From: Actinopolymorpha alba DSM 45243
Lineage (GTDB): Bacteria; Actinomycetota; Actinomycetes; Propionibacteriales; Actinopolymorphaceae
Length of the DNA: 52,670 nucleotides
Assembly: GCF_000373925.1 (NCBI RefSeq)
Contig: NZ_KB892780.1
Location: 124-52,793 of the forward strand
Direction: 5' to 3'
Part shown: one piece after another, positions 34,995 to 44,173 of the stretch
Position numbering within the stretch: the first letter of the stretch is position 1
Layout: each line of letters opens with the position of its first letter
Made by a program: the position numbers and the translations under genes
Notes under the pieces: model-generated
Database searches by the model: none
Seen by the model: the letters and a program-made list of their open reading frames with translations, nothing else
What the model was told of the DNA's origin: nothing

Positions 34995-36044
34995 ATGACC
35001 AGGGACGGCAGCTTCAAGAAGGTTGTCCGGCGTCACGCTAAGGAGACGGGGCAGCGCTACACCGAAGCGCTGACCGATCTAGAGGGTCTCGGTACCCGCA
35101 TGCACCACGAGCCCACTGCTGAGCGACTGCTCGCCCACCTTCGGGATCGCTACGGCATCGACCCGGTCGCGGCGACGAAGGTCAGTGTGCACAAGACCTA
35201 CGTCTTCCGCATCGACAGGAATGACGGCGACCCGTGGATCGCCCGCGCGTTCCCTCCCGCCCGTCCGAGGGCCGGCGTCGAGGGCGACGCCACGATCCTG
35301 CGATTCCTGGAGCGGCACGACTTCCCCGCGGAGCGTCTGGCGGTCGACGACGCTGTGTCTGACTTCGACGGAAGCGCGGTCCTCGTGACCCGGCACATCC
35401 AAGGCGTCCCGCTTCCCGATGGTGCCGAGAAGTTCGCCATTATGGGTGACCTGCTCGGACGGCTGCACGCGCTGCCGCTCGACGAGTCCGTCAGCCGCCC
35501 AGGCGGAGCGAGTGGTGAGGACCCCAGCCGTGAGGGCACGCCGCGTCAGGATCTGCTGGCCACCCTGTCGTTTCTCGACGCCGTGGACACGAAGGTCGCG
35601 GCGGCCCATCGCAGGCGATTCGAGCAGATCCGGGACCAGGTGCGCTCGGCCGACGACGGTCACGGTCTTCCCGAGGCGTTGCTCCACGGCAACCTCCTCC
35701 ACGCCCCCGATCACGCAGTCGTGAGCGAGCAAGGGCCAGTCGCAATCAACTGGAAGGCATCTGGGCGGGGTCCGCGACTCGCCGACTTCGCCTATCTGAT
35801 GTGGGGCACCTGGCTCAATGAGGAAATGATCGACGCGGGCGTCAACGCCTACCGCCGACACGTCGAGCTGACCGACGACGAACTCGACCGACTCGAGGCA
35901 GTGATGTACATACGGCCGCTGTACCTCATGGGCTTCGACTACCGGCGTCACATCGATAGGCACCACGGCGGCGAGGTCGAGTGGTTCGATCCCGAGTACA
36001 TCCGCGCAGCCGCAGCCGCGACTCGAGCCGCGTTCCGCAAATAG
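34995..36044 (+). CDS. APH-fold pseudokinase, first gene of the UvrA-like operon
   Basis: This 349-residue protein has an APH/choline-kinase fold, with a 30-residue basic N-terminal motif (SFKKVVRRHAKETGQRYTEA). The phosphotransfer residues are altered: the catalytic loop reads HGNLLHAPD (231-239) where active enzymes have HGD, and the metal segment reads INWKASGRGP (251-260) where IDWE is expected. Loss of both Asp residues predicts no phosphotransfer. It may bind a nucleotide or ligand as a scaffold. The start is ATG 34995. It is followed after 15 bases by the four-ABC UvrA-like gene, so the pair is probably co-transcribed and functionally linked. Confidence 0.85.
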   Translation: MTRDGSFKKVVRRHAKETGQRYTEALTDLEGLGTRMHHEPTAERLLAHLRDRYGIDPVAATKVSVHKTYVFRIDRNDGDPWIARAFPPARPRAGVEGDATILRFLERHDFPAERLAVDDAVSDFDGSAVLVTRHIQGVPLPDGAEKFAIMGDLLGRLHALPLDESVSRPGGASGEDPSREGTPRQDLLATLSFLDAVDTKVAAAHRRRFEQIRDQVRSADDGHGLPEALLHGNLLHAPDHAVVSEQGPVAINWKASGRGPRLADFAYLMWGTWLNEEMIDAGVNAYRRHVELTDDELDRLEAVMYIRPLYLMGFDYRRHIDRHHGGEVEWFDPEYIRAAAAATRAAFRK

Positions 36045-36059
36045 ATCGGGTCCGCGGCG

Positions 36060-39000
36060 ATGGGGAAAGAGCTGAAGGTTCTCGGCGCGTCCGAGCACAA
36101 CCTGCGGGACGTCGACGTCACGTTCGGTCCCGGCATGACCGCCGTCGTCGGTGTGTCCGGCTCGGGGAAGTCGTCGCTCGCGTTCGACGTGGTCTACACC
36201 GAGGCGCGGCGTCGGTTCCTCGAGTCGCTGGGGCTGGGACGTCCAGGGGCACGCGTGCCAGCCGCGCAGGTACGCAGCATCGAGGGCTTGGGGCCGGCGG
36301 TGGCGATTGCCCAGAACGTGCTGAACGTCAACCCGGCTTCGACTGTCGCGACATCAGTTGGCTTGCACCCTTTCCTGCGCATTCTCTACGCCCGATTCGC
36401 GGATGTCACCTGCCCGCGTTGCCAGGTGCCAGTACGGGCGGTGTCGCGCGAAGAGCGGCTCGCGATCGCCTTGGACATGCTCGCCGCTGCAGGCCGCCTC
36501 TCGGTGGAAGTGGCGGTCGTCCGCGGCCTTCGCCGGAGCCACGCGCGTCTCCTAGCCGGCCTGCGGGGCCAATTCGATGCGGTCACGATCGACGGGCGTC
36601 CGTGGGCGGCGAACAACTCCAGCCGCGTGCCGCGGCTCGACCCGACGGTCCCGCACGATGTGGTCGTACGCATCGCCACACTCCACGCGGGCGCCCCCGC
36701 GGCGGAGGTTCGCGCCATCCTCGAGCGCGCCGACGCGTTGGGCTCACCAGAGGTCCGTCTCGGCGGCACGCCGGTGCTGCGGGCGCCGATCTGTCCGAGC
36801 TGCTCGGGCTGGGTCCGGCCGCTGGAGCCGCCGGCGTTTCGTGATGCGTCGGTGGACACGTCGTCGCATCGCATCGCCGGTGTCACCCTGACCGCGTTGC
36901 TTGCGCGCTCGGTGAGCGAGGTCCTCGAGTTCGTCGAGCAACTTCCGGTCAGACTCCGTGCGGCACGAGTGCAGGATGAGCTGCTGCGGCGGCTGCGGCC
37001 CCTGGTCACGTTGGGACTCGGTCATCTCACGCTTGACCGGTCCATGCCGACGCTGTCGCGCGGAGAGGCACAACGGACGCGACTCGCGGTCGTGCTCGGG
37101 GGCCGGCTCGAAGACCTCCTGCATGTCCTCGACGAGCCGACCATCGGACTGCACCACACCGATCTCACACGACTCCTCGATGCCATCGCATCGTTGCCGG
37201 GGCCGGTGCTGATGGTCGAACACGACCGCACCGCGATCGCGATGGCCGACGATGTCGTCGAGATCGGCCCTGCCGGAGGCCGCGGCGGTGGCGAACTCGT
37301 CTTCCAAGGGGCACCCGCCGCGCTGTGGCGCGCCGACACCGCATCGGGCCGCGGCTTCTCGGCGCCAACCCGTGTCCAGCGCGCGCCCCATGTGATCGGT
37401 GATCAGCGGATCGGCATCACCGGCGCCAGCTTGCGCAACCTGCGCAACGTCGACTGCGAGATCCCGGTGGGATCGCTCACGGTGATCACCGGTCCGTCGG
37501 GAGCCGGTAAGACCACCTTGGCGCGTGAGGTGTTGCTGGCGTCTCTGCGCGAAGGCGCGCCGGTCGGCTGCGTCACGTTCGACGCGCCGCCGGTGCGCGC
37601 GGTCGCTGTCGATCAGAAACCCCTGGGCAACAACCCGCGTTCGAATCCGGCGACCTATACGAAGGTGTTCGACAGGATCCGCGACGTGTTCGCGAAGGAG
37701 ACCGGGCGGTCCGCGTCGGAGTTCACGTTCAACCGAGCCGAAGGGGCGTGCCCGGAGTGCGAGGGGATGGGGGCGGTCGCCATCAGCCTCAGCCACCTGG
37801 CGCCCATCTGGGTGCCGTGCGAGGCCTGCGACGGCCGCCGGTACCGGCCCGAGGTCCTCGAAGCAACATGGGAAGGTCGGTCGATCGCCGAGGTATTGGA
37901 GTTGAGCGTCGACGAGGCCAACGCGCTGTTCGTCGAGCACCGGTCGGTGACCCGCATCCTCCAGACCTTGCAGGAGGTTGGACTCGGCTACGTCACGCTC
38001 GGCCAACCCTCGCCCAGCCTCTCCGGTGGCGAAGCGCAACGAGTGCGGCTGGCCCGCGAGGTGACCAAGGCCAAGGCCGGCGACCTCGTGCTGCTCGACG
38101 AGCCCACCACGGGGCTTCACCCTGGCGACCTGGACCGACTCCTCAGCGTGCTCGACAAGCTGACGGTCAACGGCTGCACGGTGGTCGTCGTCGAACACCA
38201 GGCAGACGTGATCGCCTCCGCCGACTGGCGCATCGATCTCGGCCCGGGCGGTGGCCCTGAGGGCGGACGACTGCAGCACTGCGGCACGCCCGTTGCCGAG
38301 AAACGATCGAAGGTGACGCCGCGGGCCAAGCCACGCACGCGAAGGCGGTCGAGCGATGCCATCCGGGTGCGGAGCGCCCGCGCCCACAACCTGCAGGGTG
38401 TCGACGTCGAGTTCGCCAAGGGCCGATTCACCGTTGTGACGGGCGTGTCGGGTTCGGGCAAGTCGTCGTTGGTCCGCGACGTCGTCGCGGCGGAGGCCAA
38501 CCGGCGGCTGCTCGAGTGCCTGTCGGTCTACGAGCGCCAGTCGGTGCGCGAAGGACCGGAAGCTCCAGTCGACTCGCTCACCGGGCTGGGTCCGACGATG
38601 AGCATCGACGCTTCCGGCACGATCTTCGACTCAGGTGGGCCCGGGAATTACGTCTGGGATGCCGCCCGGACGACCGTCGGCCGGTCCAGCGACCTCGACC
38701 GTCTCATGTCCCTCGTCCTGGCGCGTGCCGGTGTGCGCTCGTGCCTCGCGTGCGGTGGCGACAACGTTCGCCGGTCCTCACCGACGCCGGAAGCAGCGTG
38801 GGCCTGCGGCGACTGCGTGACGAGCGCGGTGCCGATCGAGCCGCGCCACCTCATGGGGTCGCCGGTTGCCATCTGTCCGCAGTGCGTGGGGCTCGGCGTG
38901 ACGCGGCAGTTCCATTTCGACAGGTGGGTCGTGCAGCCCGATTCACCGATCTGCGCCGGCTGCTTCCGCGCGAGCGGCCGGGGTCCGTCGGCGATGACGT

Positions 39001-40808
39001 CGGCATCGATGGCGTTGCTCGGCTACTTCTGCAAGGAAGGCACCGGCGGCCACGCCTCGCTGCGTGCGTTCGCCGAGCGGCACGGGTTCGACCTCGAGAC
39101 CACGCCGTGGTCGGAGCTGACCGAAGAAGCCCGCCAGACGTTCATGTTCGGCGACCCGTCGCCCACCAACGAGTTCTCCTTGGTGTCCTGGATCGGGATG
39201 AACCACTGGGCCCAGTACGACCTGGGCGGCGCGGACACCAAGGCCTTCCCCTGCGCCGAGTGCAGCGGCAAGCGGCTGCGCGCTCCCTACTTGACGACTC
39301 GCCTCGAAGGTCGCGACCGCAACGACCTGTTCTCGGCGTCGCTCGTCGAGCTCGAAGACCTACTGGCATCGATGGACGAGCCGGACGACAAACACGCGGC
39401 GGACGCACGCACAGTCGCGCTGCACCGTCTCGACTACTTGCGCTCTGTCGGGCTCGGCTACCTCCACCTGAACCGGGCGACCTGGACCTTGTCCGCGGGT
39501 GAGGCGCAGCGGATCAAGCTGGCGTCGGTGCTCGGCAGCGGCCTCGTCGGCATGACCGTGCTGCTCGACGAACCATCCCGAGGCCTGCATCCGCGAGAAG
39601 TGAGCGCGCTCTCCCGCACCTTGACCGAGCTCCGCGACGCCGGCAACACCGTGATCGCCGTCGAACACGACCCCACGCTCATCCGCGCCGCCGACGATGT
39701 CATCGAGATAGGTCCCGGTCCCGGACGAGCCGGCGGCCGCCTCATCGACCTCGACAGCCCCCAGTCGGTCACCCGGGCAGTACTCGACGGACGCGTCTCG
39801 ATCCCTCGCCGCGACCGCCGCGAGCCAACAGGGTGGATGTACGTCACAGGCGCGCGGGAGAACAACCTGCGCGGCCTCGATGTCCGCATCCCGCTCGGTG
39901 TGCAAGTCGGCGTCTGCGGTGTGTCCGGCTCGGGAAAGTCCTCGCTCGTCGTCGACACCATCGCACTGGGGCTGGCGCGACCAAAGACCAACATCCCCCG
40001 CAGCGGCGTCATCCGCGTCGCACCTGGTCTCCACGACGCTATTTCGGGCGCGCCCGTCCGCACCGTCGTCGCCGACCAAGCCCGCGCTGAGATCACCTCA
40101 CCCGGCATGTTCCTCGGGCTGATCAACGCCGCCCGCAAGTCGTTCGCCGCGAGCGAAGTGGCCCGCGAGCAGGGCATCACGATCAAGGACCTCGCCTACG
40201 GCTGCGACGCCTGCGGCGGCAAAGGGACCTGGCAAGAGGACATGTCGTTCCTGCCGTCGGTGACCCAGACCTGCGACGCGTGCGGCGGCTCCGGCTACCG
40301 CCGCGAGGTCGCCGCCCTCGTCGAGCGGGGCCGAACCCTCGCCGACATCGAAGCCCTCACCATCGGTGAACTCCTCGAGGAGTGGGGCGACATCGACGGC
40401 GTCCATCGCGTGGGCGGCGCCGCAGTCGCGCTCGGCCTCGGCTACCTCATCGTCCGCCAGCCCGGTTGGAGCCTCTCAGGCGGTGAAGCGCAGCGGCTCA
40501 AGCTCGCCAAGGAGCTCGCCCGCCCCACCAAGGCGGGCAGCCTCTACGTACTCGATGAGCCCACCGTCGGTCTGCAGGTAACCGACGTCGCGGGGCTCGC
40601 CCGCGCCCTCGACGCGATCGTCGAAGCAGGCAACACCGTCTTGGTCGTCGAGCACGATCCCGTCCTACTCGCAACCTGCGACTGGCTCATCGAGCTGGGG
40701 CCCGGTGCCGGACCAGACGGTGGCGAGATCGTCTTCGAGGGCCGGCCCGAAGAACTCGCCGAGGCCGACACAGCAACCGCGCCGTACATCCTCGAAGCCC
40801 TCACATGA
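36060..40808 (+). CDS. Tandem UvrA-like protein with four ABC ATPase domains
   Basis: This 1582-residue protein is two UvrA-type halves in one chain. Walker A motifs GVSGSGKSS or GPSGAGKTT lie at about 31, 480, 796 and 1287; each has its own UvrA-type signature (LSRGEAQR, LSGGEAQR, LSAGEAQR, LSGGEAQR) and Walker B (LDEPTIGLH, LDEPTTGLHPGD, LDEPSRGLHPRE, LDEPTVGLQ). Zinc-type Cys pairs (CPECEGMG with CEACDGRRY; CLACGG; CAECSGKRL; CDACGGKG with CDACGGSGY) match UvrA. Normal UvrA has about 950 residues and two ATPase domains and forms a dimer; this chain could be a built-in dimer. A UvrB-binding region is not obvious. It may scan DNA or remove a bound drug or adduct, outside canonical excision repair. 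Confidence 0.92.
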   Translation: MGKELKVLGASEHNLRDVDVTFGPGMTAVVGVSGSGKSSLAFDVVYTEARRRFLESLGLGRPGARVPAAQVRSIEGLGPAVAIAQNVLNVNPASTVATSVGLHPFLRILYARFADVTCPRCQVPVRAVSREERLAIALDMLAAAGRLSVEVAVVRGLRRSHARLLAGLRGQFDAVTIDGRPWAANNSSRVPRLDPTVPHDVVVRIATLHAGAPAAEVRAILERADALGSPEVRLGGTPVLRAPICPSCSGWVRPLEPPAFRDASVDTSSHRIAGVTLTALLARSVSEVLEFVEQLPVRLRAARVQDELLRRLRPLVTLGLGHLTLDRSMPTLSRGEAQRTRLAVVLGGRLEDLLHVLDEPTIGLHHTDLTRLLDAIASLPGPVLMVEHDRTAIAMADDVVEIGPAGGRGGGELVFQGAPAALWRADTASGRGFSAPTRVQRAPHVIGDQRIGITGASLRNLRNVDCEIPVGSLTVITGPSGAGKTTLAREVLLASLREGAPVGCVTFDAPPVRAVAVDQKPLGNNPRSNPATYTKVFDRIRDVFAKETGRSASEFTFNRAEGACPECEGMGAVAISLSHLAPIWVPCEACDGRRYRPEVLEATWEGRSIAEVLELSVDEANALFVEHRSVTRILQTLQEVGLGYVTLGQPSPSLSGGEAQRVRLAREVTKAKAGDLVLLDEPTTGLHPGDLDRLLSVLDKLTVNGCTVVVVEHQADVIASADWRIDLGPGGGPEGGRLQHCGTPVAEKRSKVTPRAKPRTRRRSSDAIRVRSARAHNLQGVDVEFAKGRFTVVTGVSGSGKSSLVRDVVAAEANRRLLECLSVYERQSVREGPEAPVDSLTGLGPTMSIDASGTIFDSGGPGNYVWDAARTTVGRSSDLDRLMSLVLARAGVRSCLACGGDNVRRSSPTPEAAWACGDCVTSAVPIEPRHLMGSPVAICPQCVGLGVTRQFHFDRWVVQPDSPICAGCFRASGRGPSAMTSASMALLGYFCKEGTGGHASLRAFAERHGFDLETTPWSELTEEARQTFMFGDPSPTNEFSLVSWIGMNHWAQYDLGGADTKAFPCAECSGKRLRAPYLTTRLEGRDRNDLFSASLVELEDLLASMDEPDDKHAADARTVALHRLDYLRSVGLGYLHLNRATWTLSAGEAQRIKLASVLGSGLVGMTVLLDEPSRGLHPREVSALSRTLTELRDAGNTVIAVEHDPTLIRAADDVIEIGPGPGRAGGRLIDLDSPQSVTRAVLDGRVSIPRRDRREPTGWMYVTGARENNLRGLDVRIPLGVQVGVCGVSGSGKSSLVVDTIALGLARPKTNIPRSGVIRVAPGLHDAISGAPVRTVVADQARAEITSPGMFLGLINAARKSFAASEVAREQGITIKDLAYGCDACGGKGTWQEDMSFLPSVTQTCDACGGSGYRREVAALVERGRTLADIEALTIGELLEEWGDIDGVHRVGGAAVALGLGYLIVRQPGWSLSGGEAQRLKLAKELARPTKAGSLYVLDEPTVGLQVTDVAGLARALDAIVEAGNTVLVVEHDPVLLATCDWLIELGPGAGPDGGEIVFEGRPEELAEADTATAPYILEALT

Positions 40809-41848
40809 ACATGACAACGCTCCTGCTCGGAGATCCGTCCCCGTCGTTGCGGTGGCGTACGGCTATCGAGCTCGAGGGCGCCCCCGATGACGATGACGAC
40901 GTCAAGGCCTGGCGGGGCGAGATCGGAGAGAGCCTCGCGGTCCAGTCGCTCCTCGCACGACTGTCGGCGGCCGAGCGGCGGCCTCAAGCCGCCGGCTACC
41001 TGCTCTGCCAGCTCGCGTACCTCGGCTACCGCGGCCCCGAACTTGCCACTGCCGTCGACGCCATCTTCGCCAACCAGCAGCCGGACGGCTCGTGGCCACT
41101 GCGGCTCGACGACGACAACGACCAGCCCGCACGCAAGCCGAGAAGGGGAGCGCCACCGGGGTTGGCACCATCCGACGGCCCGCGCTTCGTCACCATGCAG
41201 ACCGTCGTGCCGTTGCGGGGTATCGCCGCGGCCGGGTTCGCCGCCGACCCTCGCACTGAACGCGCCTACGAATGGCTCCTCCGCGAACGCCTCCCCGACG
41301 GATCCTGGCCCGCCGGACCCAAAGCCGACCTCGGAGGTCCCGGACGGCCCTCACTGCCGGAAAAGGACTACCGGCGGCTCACACACGGGGAGGGGTGCCG
41401 CTCGGCGACAACTGGCGCGGTGGCCTGCCTCGCGCTGCACCCCCAGCGCAACCGATCCGACGCGGCCCGCGTCGGCGTCGGCCACCTCCTCGCACGGGAG
41501 ACCCGAGACGAATCGACCCTCGGCTGGGAAGTCTCCCGGCTGATCGGGCTTGAGCGGGCGATGGGACAGGTCACCTTCTACGTCACCTTCGATCTCGCCT
41601 TCCTCCTCGACCTCGCCTCCCGATGCGGCGTCTCCGCTGATGACCGCCGCGTACGCGACCTCGTCACCTGGCTCGAAACACTTCGAGGCCTCTACGGCCT
41701 CTGGGAACACCAAGCCCACCCGCAGCTCTCCCGATGGCTCACCTTCGACCTCGAGTGCAGCCTCCGCCGATTGGCCGACGGCGCCTGGATCGGCAACGAG
41801 GAACCGGCCAGCTTCACCCCCTACAAACGTGGCCGCCGCCGCTACTGA
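40805..41848 (+). CDS. Alpha/alpha-toroid (prenyltransferase/squalene-cyclase-like) protein
   Basis: This 347-residue protein carries QW-type repeats, FANQQPDGSWPL (88-99) and RERLPDGSWPAG (about 185), with helical regions between, as in the prenyltransferase / squalene oxidase superfamily toroid. The DxDD or DCTAE catalytic acids of terpene cyclases are not seen, so enzyme activity is doubtful. A ligand-binding or sensing role is likelier. It starts by ATGA overlap on the UvrA-like gene, so it is the third gene of one operon, ended by a strong hairpin. Its link to a DNA-binding ATPase is unusual and unexplained. Confidence 0.8.
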   Translation: MNMTTLLLGDPSPSLRWRTAIELEGAPDDDDDVKAWRGEIGESLAVQSLLARLSAAERRPQAAGYLLCQLAYLGYRGPELATAVDAIFANQQPDGSWPLRLDDDNDQPARKPRRGAPPGLAPSDGPRFVTMQTVVPLRGIAAAGFAADPRTERAYEWLLRERLPDGSWPAGPKADLGGPGRPSLPEKDYRRLTHGEGCRSATTGAVACLALHPQRNRSDAARVGVGHLLARETRDESTLGWEVSRLIGLERAMGQVTFYVTFDLAFLLDLASRCGVSADDRRVRDLVTWLETLRGLYGLWEHQAHPQLSRWLTFDLECSLRRLADGAWIGNEEPASFTPYKRGRRRY

Positions 41849-41888
41849 CCCGACGCCCAGCGGGGCACACCCCGCCGGGCGTCGGGTC
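41847..41888. terminator. Strong bidirectional hairpin between convergent genes
   Basis: The arms GACCCGACGCCC and GGGCGTCGGGTC pair perfectly; an A/C bulge follows and then GCGGGG pairs with CCCCGC around a four-base loop. The hairpin spans the space between the toroid gene and the APH gene on the other strand and touches both stops. It lacks a U-tract, as is common in actinobacteria. It probably ends transcription from both sides. Confidence 0.85.
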
Positions 41889-42945
41889 ATGGACGCGTGA
41901 AGGACTCGACGACTGCGTTGTGGTGCTCATACCACCACGACAGCAGGGCCGATCCGGCGAGGAAGAACTGGTCGCAGGAGGTGTCACCGTGGTCGTAGTG
42001 CCAGTCCAACGGCCAGAGCCCGCAGAGGTACTCCCACCACCAGCGGTGCACGGCGTCAGCCAATTGCGCGTCGGTCACAGGCCTGGTCGCACGGTAACCG
42101 GCGATGAACGCCGACACCCGGTCCAGATCGACGTTACCTCGCTCACGGCTCATGAACAGGAAGACCGCCGCGCGTACGACTTCACCGAGCAGCGAGCCGA
42201 AACAGAGCCGGTCCCAGTCCAGAACGGCGTTGATGCGCCCGTGCTCCCACAGCAGGTTGAACTGCTGGAAGTCGCCATGCATCCAGCCGTACGGGCCCAG
42301 CCAGGTACTGCCGACGGGCCGTCGATGCGACTGCGCGGTGATGTGCTCGCGCCGAGTCCGGAGCAACCGGCGGGCCTGCTCGTCGAACTCGTCGGGTACC
42401 GGTCGGGCCTCAATCAGGCTTGCGTAGTGGTCGATGGCGTCGAGCGCCGCGCGTGGATCCGTGGCGGGTTCGCGGTGGTGGGATACGGCGGCGTCTGGCT
42501 CAGACGGGAGCACGGCGTCCAGGTGGTGGTGCAGCTCACTGAGCAGGTGGCCAGCCGCCGTGCACTCGGCTGGTGTGAGATCGACACCCTCGCGGAGTAC
42601 CCCTGGCATCCACGGGGTGAGCGTGAAGCTGCCGCACGCGTGGTCGAGCAAGGTGTCACCGTCGGGCAAGACCACCGGGGTCGGTGCCGGAAACCCCCGT
42701 GCCGCCAGGGCATCGAGGACGGCGTGCTGACACCTGGCCTGGTCGGGGCTGTGGTCGAGGATCTGCTTGACCGCGAACGTGCCTGCCGATGTCGTCACCT
42801 GCCAACTGCGGTTCATGAAGCCAGTGGTCAGTGGCTCCAGTCTCGAGGGGCTGCCCAATCCGAACGCGTTCGTGACGTCTGCGACCAGCTGCTCGTCCGG
42901 TAGGCCCGGACTCGTCAGATGCTTCACGCGCTCGCGTTGCGTCAT
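41887..42945 (-). CDS. APH-fold phosphotransferase (homoserine-kinase-like)
   Basis: This 352-residue protein has a complete APH fold: substrate-loop GFMNRSWQVTT, the Lys strand FAVKQILD, catalytic loop WMHGDFQQFNLL with Asp, and metal motif AVLDWDRL. It should therefore be an active ATP-dependent kinase of a small alcohol, amino sugar, homoserine or drug. Its intact HGD and LDWD contrast with the pseudokinase 6 kb upstream. I start it at ATG 42945. No partner gene is adjacent; the substrate is unknown. Confidence 0.88.
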   Translation of the reverse strand: MTQRERVKHLTSPGLPDEQLVADVTNAFGLGSPSRLEPLTTGFMNRSWQVTTSAGTFAVKQILDHSPDQARCQHAVLDALAARGFPAPTPVVLPDGDTLLDHACGSFTLTPWMPGVLREGVDLTPAECTAAGHLLSELHHHLDAVLPSEPDAAVSHHREPATDPRAALDAIDHYASLIEARPVPDEFDEQARRLLRTRREHITAQSHRRPVGSTWLGPYGWMHGDFQQFNLLWEHGRINAVLDWDRLCFGSLLGEVVRAAVFLFMSRERGNVDLDRVSAFIAGYRATRPVTDAQLADAVHRWWWEYLCGLWPLDWHYDHGDTSCDQFFLAGSALLSWWYEHHNAVVESFTRP

Positions 42946-43183
42946 GCCGCCCAACTATGCATCATTTCACCACTCCCCCGGTGCTACTCCCCAGACCAAC
43001 GCATTACGAGTGGGTTCTCGTGCGCAGGTCACCCGCCGGTTCCAGAACTACTGACCGTGGACTGCTCGTTATTAACGTTGGTTGTTGAGGACTGATTAGG
43101 GCCGTTCAGGAGCACGTGGGGGCCATGTTTGCGTGGAGGCGATCGACCCCGCGCCACGCCTCAATTCCGTCGGATTGCTGCCG

Positions 43184-43561
43184 TCAACGTGCCTCAGTAA
43201 CACAGAACTCATTCCCCTCCGGGTCCTGCATGAGCGTCCGCCCATCGAATTCCTTCCGGACTGACGCACCGAGCGCCACCAGCCGGGCGACTTCCTCGTG
43301 CCGACTTGCCGCCTCGACATCGAGGTGGACTCGATTCTTCGTCGACTTGTGCTCAGGGACCTGCTGGAAGAACAGGATCGGTCCTGGACCGTCCACAGCG
43401 ACCGTCGGATCGGTCTCCGGGGTCAGCCCCAGGCTTGCCAGCCGTTCGATCTCGGCACTGTCGTAGGCCCGGACGTCGTACCCATCAAGCACGCCAGCCC
43501 AAAAGCACGCCAGCTTGGATGGGCGCTCGCAGTCGAACACGATCTCGCGAATCGCTGCCAT
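43184..43561 (-). CDS. Glyoxalase/VOC family protein
   Basis: This 125-residue protein reads EIVFDCERPSKLACFWAGVL at the start, then RVHLDVEAA and LMQDPEGNEFCVTE at the end, the two-beta-alpha-beta-beta-beta pattern of single VOC domains (glyoxalase_6 type). His in RVHLDV and Glu in NEFCV are the usual metal positions. It may bind a metal and a small compound, or give drug resistance by binding. ATG 43561 follows GGAGGAGAGAAG. It is a single gene. Confidence 0.9.
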   Translation of the reverse strand: MAAIREIVFDCERPSKLACFWAGVLDGYDVRAYDSAEIERLASLGLTPETDPTVAVDGPGPILFFQQVPEHKSTKNRVHLDVEAASRHEEVARLVALGASVRKEFDGRTLMQDPEGNEFCVTEAR

Positions 43562-43929
43562 TAGCTTCTCTCCTCCCGCCCAGACCGGGCTGGCTTTTGT
43601 TGTCCCTCGGGGCGCCCATCGTGAACGCAGGTGCGGTGCTTGTCGCTGTTGGCTCGCGACAATCCTGACAGAACAGAGCGGCCCTGAAAGGACTCCTCTC
43701 CCGTACCCGGGTTCTGGGCAGGGTGGCAAGGCTCGACATCGGAGACCGTCAGGCTTGGCCTTGCGACCCTGTGCAGGTTCCGGGTAACCGCTTGCGGTGG
43801 CCGTCCGATGAGAGCGGAGCCTTGCCGAACAGCAGAACCTGGTCGAATTGTGGCTGCCGCCGACGGTCGTGGCTGGATCCGAACCTGCGCCGACCGAACC
43901 ACCACTCTGCCCAGTCGAGCAGACCGCGC

Positions 43930-44124
43930 TCGAGAAAAAGCTGTGCGCAAGAAGCCAGAAGCGCTCGAGGAGCAGCTCCTGCCGGCGCGACAGGACTGGG
44001 GCGGTGGGCCGGTCGAGTTCGACCTGGTGGTACCGCCGTCGGGGAACATGTGCGAGTGCAGCGGCTGGCCGACCGCACCGGCGTCATCTCCGTGTGCGGG
44101 CAACGCCTGTCCCAACGCATCTAG
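43930..44124 (+). pseudogene. Remnant of an IS481/integrase-type transposase C-terminus
   Basis: The plus strand encodes VEFDLVVPPSGNMC and, one frame on, VQRLADRTGVISVCGQRL before TAG at 44122-44124. The piece resembles the C-terminal beta region of IS481-type integrase transposases. No DDE domain is left, and a frameshift separates the two parts. Bases 43562-43930 contain no other supported gene. This marks an old insertion. Confidence 0.35.
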
Positions 44125-44173
44125 ACACCCGCACCGTCGCGTCGTGTCCCGGCTTGTGGTCGCAGGCTAGACA

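Noticed and set aside
36744-38387. Long minus-strand open frame (547 codons) inside the UvrA-like gene
   Set aside because: It is antisense to conserved Walker and zinc motifs, has no domain character and arises from G/C bias at third positions.
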